Positions 33,833 through 42,043 of a stretch of 64,000 nucleotides of DNA are shown in pieces. The DNA is taken from the NCBI GenBank assembly GCA_937896505.1, contig CALBNP010000203.1, positions 1 to 64,000 of the forward strand, given 5' to 3'. Position numbers and translations under genes: made by a program. How positions within the stretch are numbered: position 1 is the first letter of the stretch; each line of letters starts with the position of its first letter. This DNA comes from an uncultured Bacteroidales bacterium. GTDB taxonomy: Bacteria > Bacteroidota > Bacteroidia > Bacteroidales > F082. The notes beneath the pieces are model-generated. The model made no database searches. It was not told the DNA's origin and saw only the letters and a program-made list of their open reading frames with translations.

Positions 33833-35536
33833 GTGAAATATTACAACATACCTATTTTCATGCCAGAAATGGCTTGCCCGTTTCGTTGCGTCTATTGCAA
33901 CCAGTTCAGCATCGCCGGAAAAAGCCAGGTTCCGGATGCCGAATGGGTCAGTAAAACCATTGAGAATCACCTCGCTACGTTTCCAGAGAAGGAGCGTTTT
34001 GTCGAAGTGGCTTTCTTTGGGGGCAACTTCACGGGTTTGCCCATCTCGATGCAAGATGACTATCTGCGTGTGGTCCAGCCGTTTATCGAGTCGGGCGAAG
34101 TGCAGGGCATACGTTGCTCGACGCGACCCGACTATATCGACAAGGCGCGCTTGAAGGTGCTGAAGCAGTTGGGAATGCGCAACATCGAACTGGGTGCACA
34201 GTCAACCAACGATGGGGTTTTGCTTTCGTGTGGGCGTGGGCACGACTTCAAGGCCATCGAGAGAGCATCGCAACTGATTCTTGATGAAGGATTTACGCTT
34301 GGCTTGCAGATGATGATAGGCTTGCCCGGCTCGTCGCCCGAATTGGATAGGCAAACGGCTCGCGACATCGTCCGTCTTGGCGCTAAGGAAACGCGCATCT
34401 ATCCTTGCCTCGTCGTGAAAGACACGGTGTTGGCCAAGCGTTACCTGAAAGGTGATTATCAGCCTCTGTCGGTCGCCGAGGCGGTACAGCGTTCGGCAGA
34501 TATCTACACTTATTTTGTGGAAAATGGCGTAAAGGTGTTGCGCATCGGGCTGCATCCTTCCGACGAATTGGATTGCGGTGATTGCTTTGCGGGGCCTTAT
34601 CACCACAACTTTGCCGAAATGGTGCATGGCGAGGTGTGGCGACGCAGGTTCGAGACCATCGGAAAGGTTGGCAGCCATTTGACGATAAAGGTGCATCCAT
34701 CGCAACGCACGCACGCCATCGGCTACGAAGCGGCCAACAAGAAAGCCTTGCTTCAGCGTTTCCAACAGGTCGATTTCGTTGCCGATACAGCTCAACCTCT
34801 TGATTCCTTTGGGTTTGAAATCCATGATTCGGTGCATCGGGTTGTCGTCCTTGCGTCGTCGCTGATGCCTCGGCAGGCCAAGGAACGGTTGCAGGCTTTC
34901 GGCGAGGTGCTTTGGCTAGAACCGACCGATTTCGTCTATCCTTCCATTGCGGCTCATCCCGACATCTATTTCTTCCAGTTTGCCGAAAACCAGTTGGTCT
35001 TTGCGCCCAACACGCCTAAGGAATGGGTTGCTTTCTTGCACCAAAGAGGGGTGAAACTCATGCGCGGAAGCAAGCTTCTGGGTGGCCAGCATCCCGAAAC
35101 GGTTCATTACAACGCCTGTGGCACGCAAAACTTATTGGTCCATAACTTGAAACACACCGACAGTCGTATCCTGAAACTCTACGAAGGAAAAACGCAAGTG
35201 AATGTGAACCAAGCCTATACGCGTTGCAATCTCTTGGCTTTGAACGACAGGGCTTTCATCACTTCCGACGAAGGCATCTATCGTGTCTTGACCGAAAGGC
35301 AGTTGGATGTCCTGTTCATCGACCCGCACCAGATTCATCTCGAAGGTCACGATTATGGGTTCTTCCCGGGTTGTTGCGGTGTTTTCGACCGGAGTCTTGT
35401 GGTTTGTGGCAACACTTCGGCCTTGAAGGAAAAAACGGAACTGGATGCTTTCCTCACGCGCAATGGTTTCAGTCTTGTCGAATTACATGATGGCGTGCCG
35501 ACGGATTTGGGCGGGATTTTGTTTTTGAACGGCTGA
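33833..35536 (+). CDS. Radical SAM (Elp3-like) protein fused to a DUF6873-type GME-fold domain
   Basis: A 567-aa cytoplasmic protein. From the GTG start, Cys15/Cys19/Cys22 (MACPFRCVYCNQ) bind the radical-SAM 4Fe-4S cluster; VAFFGGNFTGLP and MIGLPGSSPE complete the SAM core (1-320), close to COG1243/Elp3-like proteins. The C-terminal 220 residues (AAHPDIYFFQF, YNACGTQNLL, AYTRCNLLALNDRAFITSDE, HDYGFFPGCCGVF, VPTDLGGILF) match the DUF6873 GME-fold family known mainly as a stand-alone protein. The GTG at 33833 gives MKYYNIPIF, the start seen in relatives; an ATG at 33803 would add ten residues. The reaction and substrate are unknown. Confidence 0.8.
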   Translation: MKYYNIPIFMPEMACPFRCVYCNQFSIAGKSQVPDAEWVSKTIENHLATFPEKERFVEVAFFGGNFTGLPISMQDDYLRVVQPFIESGEVQGIRCSTRPDYIDKARLKVLKQLGMRNIELGAQSTNDGVLLSCGRGHDFKAIERASQLILDEGFTLGLQMMIGLPGSSPELDRQTARDIVRLGAKETRIYPCLVVKDTVLAKRYLKGDYQPLSVAEAVQRSADIYTYFVENGVKVLRIGLHPSDELDCGDCFAGPYHHNFAEMVHGEVWRRRFETIGKVGSHLTIKVHPSQRTHAIGYEAANKKALLQRFQQVDFVADTAQPLDSFGFEIHDSVHRVVVLASSLMPRQAKERLQAFGEVLWLEPTDFVYPSIAAHPDIYFFQFAENQLVFAPNTPKEWVAFLHQRGVKLMRGSKLLGGQHPETVHYNACGTQNLLVHNLKHTDSRILKLYEGKTQVNVNQAYTRCNLLALNDRAFITSDEGIYRVLTERQLDVLFIDPHQIHLEGHDYGFFPGCCGVFDRSLVVCGNTSALKEKTELDAFLTRNGFSLVELHDGVPTDLGGILFLNG

Positions 35537-35542
35537 TTTTCT

Positions 35543-35550
35543 TATTTTTG
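35543..35550 (+). promoter_or_regulatory. -7 promoter box for the TPR-HTH lipoprotein (near-leaderless)
   Basis: TATTTTTG ends four bases before the ATG at 35555; a TTTTTG about 20 bases upstream fits the -33 region. Confidence 0.55.
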
Positions 35551-35554
35551 TGGC

Positions 35555-37210
35555 ATGAAAAGTTTTGAGCGTCTCATCATATACTTGCTGTTTTTGTGTT
35601 GTTTCACATCGTGCTTGGATAACCCAGCTCCCGACCCTAAAGTATTGTTGCATAGGGCGGAACGCAACATCGAAAATAACCCCGAAGCGGCTTGGCACAG
35701 CCTCGATTCCATTTCCATCCCTAAGCTTTCGCTTGGCCGAGCCGACTATATGAAGTATGCCGTGCTTCATGCCGAGGCCGATTTTTTGTGCTTCAAGGAG
35801 CTGAAAAACGACACTGCCATCTTCGAGGCTTGCCGTTATTACGAGAAAAAGCAGGATTTGCCACAGCATACAAAAGCCATGCTTTACAGTGCCTGCGTGC
35901 TGGAAGCGCAAGGCCAGACCGATGCCGCTGTAGATGCCTACAACAAGGCCTTTGCCTTGGCAAGCCAAAACGCCGACAGTGTGATGATGGCAAAGGCAAA
36001 GCATTATTTGGGAAATCTGGATTACAATATCGGCTATTATGAAGAGGCAGTGAAGAACTTTAGGCAAGCCGATAATTATTATGCCAACAATTTGTCAAAA
36101 AAGGCGCAGATGCATAGAGCGATAGGGGCGACATTCACTTTAAAACATGAAAATGACAGTGCCTTACTTTATCTTGAAAGAGGTTTGAAATTGGCAAGAG
36201 ATGCTGAGGATGAATTGGAAGAAAGCTATTTTCTGAATACGATGAGCATAGTGTATAGGGAGAAAGGAGACTATGAGAAATCGCTTCTGCTGTTAAGACA
36301 ATCCGTTTCAGTAGGCCTTGCCGATAACGACAGCATCCGTCATCATCTGAATTATGCCAACTTGTTTTTGGGCATGAACGAAATGGATTCGGTTGAGTAT
36401 TATGCTAAAAAGTTGCAAAAAGAGGTAAAAGATGTGGAAGATGGCTCTTTGTCGATTTCCATTTATGCTTTTCTCGCCAATTATGAAGCCAGAGTTGGAA
36501 ATATGGGAGAAGCCTATTCTTATCAGAAAAGTCTGTTTGAATTGTCAAGTTCCATTTATGATGAAAACATGAAGCAATCGGTGTATGAGGCTCAGCTGAA
36601 ATATGATTTCGAGGCACAGCAAAACCAATATAACAAGCAATTGGCAAACCGCCGCCGCACCATTCTGCTGTTGGTGATAGGTCTGTTGGTTTTGGCTGTG
36701 GCTGTGGCTGTTGCCATGTTTAGGAATGCCCAAAAGAACAAGGCATTGGCAAATGCATTGAAGGACTTGCTTACGTTCAAACATGAAAACGATAGGATGA
36801 AGACCGATTTCACCGAGCGTGAAAAGGAATTGAGTGATATGTTGGCTTCGTGTGAGAATAATATGGAGCGTGAACTCCGTTTCAGGCAAACGGTCATGCG
36901 GCAATTGGACATACTCTCAAAGAACTATGGCCAAAAGTCGTATTTGCACGATTTGGAGAAAACGGTTTTCGGGAATGATAGCCATTGGGCGAAAATGATG
37001 GCTGTTTTCGATGAACTGTATCCAGGCGTCAGGGCATCGTTACACGAACATTATCCTCAGTTGAGTGAAATGGAGTGCAACGATTTCGTGTTGTCGATCA
37101 TCGGTGTTTCGCGCAGCGATGAGGCAATGTTGCTGGATGTCAGTATTAGTGTGGTGGACAAAATGCGTTCAAAAGTGAAAAAAATCACGGGGAAAGGCGC
37201 GATTTCATAG
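35555..37210 (+). CDS. TPR-repeat membrane lipoprotein with C-terminal HTH-like domain
   Basis: A 551-aa protein. Lipobox Cys20 (CCFTSCLDN), tetratricopeptide repeats at about 90-340 (AMLYSACVLEAQGQTDAAVD, AKHYLGNLDYNIGYYEEAVK), one transmembrane helix (about 365-390; TILLLVIGLLVLAVAVAVAM), a coiled coil, and a C-terminal segment (YPQLSEMECNDFVLSIIGVS to DKMRSKVKKITG) in the place of the LuxR-type HTH of the common Bacteroidota TPR-HTH regulators. It probably senses something outside the inner membrane and binds DNA inside, though the lipobox may simply be part of a signal anchor. Four GTTCGGAT repeats lie just downstream. Confidence 0.75.
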   Translation: MKSFERLIIYLLFLCCFTSCLDNPAPDPKVLLHRAERNIENNPEAAWHSLDSISIPKLSLGRADYMKYAVLHAEADFLCFKELKNDTAIFEACRYYEKKQDLPQHTKAMLYSACVLEAQGQTDAAVDAYNKAFALASQNADSVMMAKAKHYLGNLDYNIGYYEEAVKNFRQADNYYANNLSKKAQMHRAIGATFTLKHENDSALLYLERGLKLARDAEDELEESYFLNTMSIVYREKGDYEKSLLLLRQSVSVGLADNDSIRHHLNYANLFLGMNEMDSVEYYAKKLQKEVKDVEDGSLSISIYAFLANYEARVGNMGEAYSYQKSLFELSSSIYDENMKQSVYEAQLKYDFEAQQNQYNKQLANRRRTILLLVIGLLVLAVAVAVAMFRNAQKNKALANALKDLLTFKHENDRMKTDFTEREKELSDMLASCENNMERELRFRQTVMRQLDILSKNYGQKSYLHDLEKTVFGNDSHWAKMMAVFDELYPGVRASLHEHYPQLSEMECNDFVLSIIGVSRSDEAMLLDVSISVVDKMRSKVKKITGKGAIS

Positions 37211-37311
37211 TGATTTTGGTTTTATGCCAAATATGAATTGCAACCGATTGACATTCATTGTTTAATTCAAAAAATGTCGATAAAATCAGGCTTTCTTATG
37301 CCATTATAAGA

Positions 37312-37418
37312 GTTCGGATTTTTGGAAAAAAAGTTCGGATAGTAAAAATTGTAATCGATTGAAATATAGTTTTTTGTATGATTTGTGATAGGCAAAAAGT
37401 TCGGATTGGGGTTCGGAT
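37312..37418 (+). promoter_or_regulatory. Four direct GTTCGGAT repeats, candidate operator
   Basis: GTTCGGAT occurs at 37312, 37333, 37399 and 37411 in the 257-bp gap before the DUF3244 gene. Spacings are 21, 66 and 12 bp, close to whole helical turns. The neighbouring regulator is an obvious candidate for binding; this is inference. Confidence 0.45.
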
Positions 37419-37467
37419 GCGTTTCTGGCTGCAATTATTTTGCATCAAATTTCAATTACAAACAAAA

Positions 37468-37842
37468 ATGAAACGCACAATCGCAATCTTAGTCGCTTTG
37501 CTTTGCCTGATGGCAAATGCCAATTTCAGTTTCGCCATGCGCGAAGGAGGACCTGGAGACACTATTATTTTAAAAGGTGAAATTATTGCTCCAGGTCGTT
37601 CCCAATCCGAACCCATCACAGCATCGGTTGACGATGCTAACCTTTATGTAGGTTTCCACGCCGATTTGGGATGTATGACCATCACTATCTATAGTGCTTC
37701 GGGTGCAGTGGCTCATACCGAAACGATGTATGCCCAAGCCAACGATGGCGTGCAGATTTCGCTCGAAGGTTTCGCTTCGGGCAACTACCTCGTCGTTTTC
37801 AGCAACGCGCAAGGCAGCCTGATGGGAAAATTCAGTATCTAA
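37468..37842 (+). CDS. Small exported DUF3244 protein (124 aa)
   Basis: Signal peptide (MKRTIAILVALLCLMANANF) and a single beta-sandwich domain with VDDANLYVGFHADLGCMTITIYSAS and SLEGFASGNYLVVFSNAQG, ending FSI. It matches the DUF3244 pattern of Bacteroidales (an Ig/T9SS-CTD-like fold). The ATG at 37468 opens the signal peptide; the frame continues upstream to 37378, but that part is over the GTTCGGAT repeats. Small proteins of this type are often controlled by an adjacent TPR-HTH regulator. Role unknown. Confidence 0.8.
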   Translation: MKRTIAILVALLCLMANANFSFAMREGGPGDTIILKGEIIAPGRSQSEPITASVDDANLYVGFHADLGCMTITIYSASGAVAHTETMYAQANDGVQISLEGFASGNYLVVFSNAQGSLMGKFSI

Positions 37843-37876
37843 CAAATTAAAGGTATGCTTTATGAACAAATTCATT

Positions 37877-37920
37877 ACCTTTGCCCCTCGCCATCAAGCG
37901 TCTGCCGTTTGCGGGGGAAG
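37877..37920. repeat. 44-bp direct repeat, left copy
   Basis: A perfect 44-bp match to 40512-40555, beginning ACCTTTGCCCCTCGCC and ending TTGCGGGGGAAG. CCCC-CGC/GCG-GGGG can pair across it. The rest of the gap to 38056 is GC-rich and structured but I cannot name it. Confidence 0.85.
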
Positions 37921-38056
37921 AAAAGAATAGGAAACAGACGGTGAGGATAATTCACCACAGCTTGCGGTAGATGGCTGCAAGCGTTGAGGACGCACGAAAA
38001 CACCGCTGGCGGGCGTGATAACGCAAGTATATGTTTACATTAAAATTGAAAGCAAT

Positions 38057-38812
38057 ATGAAAAATTTGAAATACATAATGGCGACCCTGATGGTTGCTTT
38101 AGTCGTTGCAGTCGTTTGTGTGGCTTGCAGCAAGGATAAGGAAACACCTGTCCAAGAAGCCAACAACAATTCTGAGAACGAACCTAACACCGAAGTGGTG
38201 GAGAGGAAGCCGATTGCAGTATTTGATAAGAATACTGGAGTGATGACTACTTTGATTGACATTAATAGTCTCAATGCACAAATGAAAGAGTTTTATGCTT
38301 CGCGTGGTGATACAGACCGTTATGTGATTGAGTCGGTTGAGGTGCTTGACACTGTACCATATGACAAAAATGTTACTGGTGAAATAAAAATCATTATTCT
38401 TGACACAGAGGATGAATGTTCTTATTCGATTTGGTGTATGAAAAGTTATACGATTAAAGATGTTAAGGAACATCGGGTTGATTATTATGTTGATGAAATA
38501 GTTGCAAGTGGTAATTTTGATTTTGCTTTTAAAAGTATAGATCGTTATTTTGTGGCAAACTTTGATGGAAATACTATATCCGCTCACGAGGTTGATCCTG
38601 AATGTTTTAGTTTAAATCCTAAAATTATGATGTATTGCAAGTCACTTAATTGTGAGAATCAATGTGTTAAAGCAGGATCCAATTGGCATGCCTATTGCAA
38701 ACAGTGTCCAATGACTAATGGATGGTGTAGTGAAGAAAACTATACTCCTTTATTAGTTGCTACTGCTGGTGTATTGTTTGGAGCATTAGGAGTATTAGTA
38801 GCGTTAGCATAA
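38057..38812 (+). CDS. Lipoprotein with Cys-rich C-terminus and hydrophobic tail
   Basis: A 251-aa protein. Lipobox Cys24 (VVAVVCVACSKDK), low-complexity Asn/Glu linker, soluble middle, then a cluster of seven Cys (YCKSLNCENQCVKAG, HAYCKQCPMTNGWC) followed by a 20-residue hydrophobic C-terminal tail (LLVATAGVLFGALGVLVALA). A lipoprotein ending in a membrane-type helix is odd. The DNA is markedly more AT-rich than the surroundings. Next to it is a thioredoxin-like gene, so the Cys cluster may be a redox or metal site. No family recognised. Confidence 0.65.
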   Translation: MKNLKYIMATLMVALVVAVVCVACSKDKETPVQEANNNSENEPNTEVVERKPIAVFDKNTGVMTTLIDINSLNAQMKEFYASRGDTDRYVIESVEVLDTVPYDKNVTGEIKIIILDTEDECSYSIWCMKSYTIKDVKEHRVDYYVDEIVASGNFDFAFKSIDRYFVANFDGNTISAHEVDPECFSLNPKIMMYCKSLNCENQCVKAGSNWHAYCKQCPMTNGWCSEENYTPLLVATAGVLFGALGVLVALA

Positions 38813-38832
38813 TCTTCATTTATCATGATATC

Positions 38833-40107
38833 ATGAGTACATCGTATAAGAAGACATCACATTTATTATTTGTTTTTATAGTTATCATCTCGGGCTTTTG
38901 TTTACTCTGTCTTCTTAGAATCTTTAGTGGTAATATTAGTATTAAATCCATTACGACCTATAAAAGTCAGTCAGAAGCTTTGCTGAGTGATGTTGACTGG
39001 CTATCATTCGATATGCAATGGGAGCAATTTTATCAAGAAGATTCTATTTGGTCAATGACTTATCATATTGTCCTTTGTTATGATGATGACCAAAAGATGG
39101 TTTTTGTTGACGACCCGTACCATTACACGTATTTTAAAATAACGAAATCATCGGCAGACATTATTGATTATGGAGAGAATAAAGTTGTTAATTATAGGAA
39201 AAAGTTTGGCGGCAGTTATTTGAGTATGGGGTTGCAACAGCATTTTAGTTATTACGTTCAATATTTGTGGTATTATTTAATACCATCCAATAGACGTTTT
39301 ACCAGTCAATCTAAGTTTTTCTTGACGAACTATGAGGATTTTTGTGATGAAAATAACTCCATCAGAAAATATAAAGGACATGGTTCTATGGGGTATATTC
39401 GAAACAATTCAACAGGAAAAAAGATTGCAGCAAAAAATGAAATTTTCTCGTATGTTAACAACAATACGAATGTGCTCGACAGCATAAAAGTTGATTACTA
39501 TGTTAATAATGAAAAAAATAGTCAACGCATAATCAGAATCAGCAATTTGCGTTACGACAACCGTCAACGATATATTGACTCCATTTTCGACTTCGACAAC
39601 CCGCGCTACGCGAAATTCAGCCATCACGATGAAAAGAATCCAGAAGATCCTTGGAGCGACAACAAATCTGTCACAGAGGAACTGGCTAATTATCCGTTGG
39701 TGAATCTCGAAGGCGACACGACGACAATTGCTGAAAATGAGGGTTGGCTTTTGCTCAACTTTTGGACAATAAACTGCGCTCCATGTATCCAACATTTGAA
39801 AGATTACAAACACGAAAAAGACTCTTTGAGTTACCGTATTTTGGAAAACGAAGGCATCAGAATTTTGGCAATCAATCAGAAGTCGGATAATATGGAACTG
39901 ATGGCAGATATTGCCGAAAAAACCGACACAAGAGACATCATGTATTCTGGAAAAGGCATTGGCGGTACGATAGAACTACCTTATCTTGGTTACTTCTATC
40001 TGATTTCACCAGACAAAGAAGTTGTATATGATTCATCCAACCTCGGCGACTACAGCGAACTCCTGAAAGCCAAAGCCAACTACGAAAAACAACATCAAAA
40101 AGAGTAA
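38833..40107 (+). CDS. Membrane-anchored thioredoxin-fold (TlpA-like) protein
   Basis: A 424-aa protein: N-terminal membrane anchor (HLLFVFIVIISGFCLLCLL), a long periplasmic region without recognised domain (about 35-285), then a TlpA/AhpC-like thioredoxin domain (about 290-415) with the redox pair Cys315/Cys318 in LLNFWTINCAPCIQHL. The domain probably reduces or isomerises disulfides outside the inner membrane. The 5' two thirds are AT-rich; the thioredoxin part is closer to genome average. It lies 20 bp after the lipoprotein gene and 2 bp before the DUF1573 gene, so the three form an operon. Confidence 0.8.
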   Translation: MSTSYKKTSHLLFVFIVIISGFCLLCLLRIFSGNISIKSITTYKSQSEALLSDVDWLSFDMQWEQFYQEDSIWSMTYHIVLCYDDDQKMVFVDDPYHYTYFKITKSSADIIDYGENKVVNYRKKFGGSYLSMGLQQHFSYYVQYLWYYLIPSNRRFTSQSKFFLTNYEDFCDENNSIRKYKGHGSMGYIRNNSTGKKIAAKNEIFSYVNNNTNVLDSIKVDYYVNNEKNSQRIIRISNLRYDNRQRYIDSIFDFDNPRYAKFSHHDEKNPEDPWSDNKSVTEELANYPLVNLEGDTTTIAENEGWLLLNFWTINCAPCIQHLKDYKHEKDSLSYRILENEGIRILAINQKSDNMELMADIAEKTDTRDIMYSGKGIGGTIELPYLGYFYLISPDKEVVYDSSNLGDYSELLKAKANYEKQHQKE

Positions 40108-40109
40108 AA

Positions 40110-40511
40110 ATGAAACAGCTAATAATCAGCATTCTGCTTTTTGTCGCAAGTGGTTTTCAAATCAAGGCGCAGGAAGCGGCAAGTCCGAAAATCGTGTTTG
40201 AAGAAACCGTTTTCGACTTTGACACTATTGTTCAAAACGGCGACGGAACACATGTATTCCATTTCAGCAACCAAGGTTCGGTTCCACTTGTCATCAGTTC
40301 TGCTTTCTCATCTTGCGGCTGTGTGGTGCCTGAATGGCCTAAAGAGCCTATCTCACCGAATGGCCAAGGCGAAATCAAGGTGAAGTACAACACCAGCAAG
40401 ACCGGGCATTTCACCAAGGTTATCGTGGTGAAGTCAAACGACCCGGAATCGCCAAAAACCATTCTGCGAATTAATGGAGTCGTTATTGAGCCGCCCAAGG
40501 GGAAAAAGTGA
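40110..40511 (+). CDS. Exported DUF1573 protein (133 aa)
   Basis: Signal peptide (QLIISILLFVASGFQIKA) and one DUF1573 Ig-like (MSP/ASPM-type) domain: FDFDTIVQNGDGTHVFHFSN, ISSAFSSCGCVVPEWP, GEIKVKYNTSKTGHF, LRINGVVI. The CGC pair is the family hallmark. DUF1573 proteins are often next to thioredoxin-like proteins in Bacteroidota, as here. Exact role unknown. The stop at 40509-40511 abuts the 44-bp repeat. Confidence 0.9.
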   Translation: MKQLIISILLFVASGFQIKAQEAASPKIVFEETVFDFDTIVQNGDGTHVFHFSNQGSVPLVISSAFSSCGCVVPEWPKEPISPNGQGEIKVKYNTSKTGHFTKVIVVKSNDPESPKTILRINGVVIEPPKGKK

Positions 40512-40555
40512 ACCTTTGCCCCTCGCCATCAAGCGTCTGCCGTTTGCGGGGGAAG
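40512..40555. repeat. 44-bp direct repeat, right copy
   Basis: Identical to 37877-37920, same orientation; the pair bounds the AT-rich three-gene block. Confidence 0.85.
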
Positions 40556-40569
40556 GTTTCGGACTTCCT

Positions 40570-40731
40570 ATGTCATACCGACGAAGGAAGGTAACTATTC
40601 GTTCAGCAAAAAAGGATTGCCAACGAATGTCATACCGACGAAGGAGAGTATCTATTCGTTGGCAAGCCTTTCTTACAACGTAATAAATAACAATAGATTT
40701 CTTCCCTGCGGTCGAAATGACATTGTTATTT
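40570..40731. repeat. Cluster of three family A hairpin elements
   Basis: 40570-40597 is a GTCATACCGACGAAGG-type core without matching arms. 40617-40665 has 12-bp arms TTGCCAACGAAT/ATTCGTTGGCAA around a 25-base core identical to that of 29044-29094. 40685-40731 has arms AAATAACAAT/ATTGTTATTT around the core of 28984-29040, inverted. It fills the gap between the convergent genes ending at 40511 and 40726. Confidence 0.88.
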
Positions 40732-42042
40732 GTTTTCATTATAGAACTCCATCACCTTGCAGCGGTAAAGGTATTCGTATTTGGCTTGCAGCAATGCCGA
40801 TTCGGCTTGGTAAAGTCGGGTTCGGCTCTCGTTGAGCTCCATCTGTGTGGTCTTGCCTGCCTCGAATCCGGCTTCCGCATAGTCGAAAGCCATCTGCGAT
40901 GATTTCAGTGCGTTATCGGCCGAGTTGTATTTTTGCTCGGCAGCCAAGGCGTTGTAATAGGCTTGCTGAATCTCCTTCTTCAAAGCCTTGCTCTTGTTCT
41001 CTATCTCCAATGTATGGTTCTCGATGTTCACTTCCGCCATCTTGACGCGATATCTAGTCTGCATCCGGTTGAAAATCGGTATGTTGAGCGAGAATCCGAG
41101 TTGGGCGCGGCTGTTCATCTTGATCTGGTCGGGCAAGGGTATGTTATCGTAGCCTTTCGTGAAGTAGTTGTAGTAGCCGTTGGAATAGCCACCGAAGAAA
41201 CTGAGCGATGGGTACCAAGCCGATTTGGCGACCTTCAGATCGTAAAGCGATTGTTGCAGACGCAGTTGCGCTGCCTGCATGATGGGCTGTTGGTTCAAGG
41301 CGTTCTCAATGGTAGTTTCTGGCGAAGGCAACTGATAGTCAATCAAATCCAAAAACTCGTCGGGCGAAACCACGTCGAAGTTCTCGATGCTTTCGATTTC
41401 CATGGCTTGGGTTAGGTCGAGAAGGCTCAGCATGAGGTTGTTGTCGGCTTCGGTGAGCGACGATTGGTTGGCAGCCACTTGGGCCTTGCTCTCATACACG
41501 TCGGCTTCGGCCTTGCGCCCCACTTCAAAGAGCTGGCGGGTCATATCATATTGGTTTTGCGAGAGTTCGAGCTGTTGCTCGGCCACACCTTTCAGTTCTT
41601 TGCAATACACCACTTGCATGTAATAGGCCATGATGGTCAGTCGCAAGTCGCGTTTGGCGGCTTCGAGGTCTTGGGTGCAGGCCTGGAGGTTCAGATAGCT
41701 CGACTTCGTGGAGTTGTAGATGTTCAGACCTTGGAAAAGGGGCAGCGAGACATCCAAGCCAACGGAAGTCGATGATGAGTTGTCGGGCACATACACACCC
41801 GTGTAGGATGGCGATTGGCCAAAGCCAAGGTATTCGCCCGCCGAGGCATTGATGGAAGGCAACCACGAGTCTTTGGTCATTTCATACTGATAGTCAGCGT
41901 TTTGTCGGCTGAGCTGGCTCTGCTGTATGCCGATGTTGTGCTCAAGTGCATAGTCGATGCATTGCTGCATGGTCCATACTTGCTGTGCCGAAGCGGAAAA
42001 GGCAAGAACCACAGTTGCCACGAGTAGAAGGGTGTGTTTCAT
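40726..42042 (-). CDS. TolC-family outer-membrane efflux protein
   Basis: A 438-aa protein with signal peptide (HTLLLVATVVLAFSASA) and the duplicated helical-barrel organisation of the outer membrane efflux protein family (QQVWTMQQCIDYALEHNIGI at the start, ALKSSQMAFDYAEAGFEAGK near the end). It forms the outer-membrane duct for the MacAB-like pump. Last gene of the 46534-40726 operon, one base after the adaptor gene's stop. Confidence 0.92.
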   Translation of the reverse strand: MKHTLLLVATVVLAFSASAQQVWTMQQCIDYALEHNIGIQQSQLSRQNADYQYEMTKDSWLPSINASAGEYLGFGQSPSYTGVYVPDNSSSTSVGLDVSLPLFQGLNIYNSTKSSYLNLQACTQDLEAAKRDLRLTIMAYYMQVVYCKELKGVAEQQLELSQNQYDMTRQLFEVGRKAEADVYESKAQVAANQSSLTEADNNLMLSLLDLTQAMEIESIENFDVVSPDEFLDLIDYQLPSPETTIENALNQQPIMQAAQLRLQQSLYDLKVAKSAWYPSLSFFGGYSNGYYNYFTKGYDNIPLPDQIKMNSRAQLGFSLNIPIFNRMQTRYRVKMAEVNIENHTLEIENKSKALKKEIQQAYYNALAAEQKYNSADNALKSSQMAFDYAEAGFEAGKTTQMELNESRTRLYQAESALLQAKYEYLYRCKVMEFYNENK

Positions 42043-42043
42043 C

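Noticed and set aside
37921..38050. GC-rich structured stretch after the left 44-bp repeat as a known ncRNA or riboswitch
   Set aside because: I could not match it to RNase P, tmRNA, 6S, SRP or any riboswitch core I know; left unnamed.
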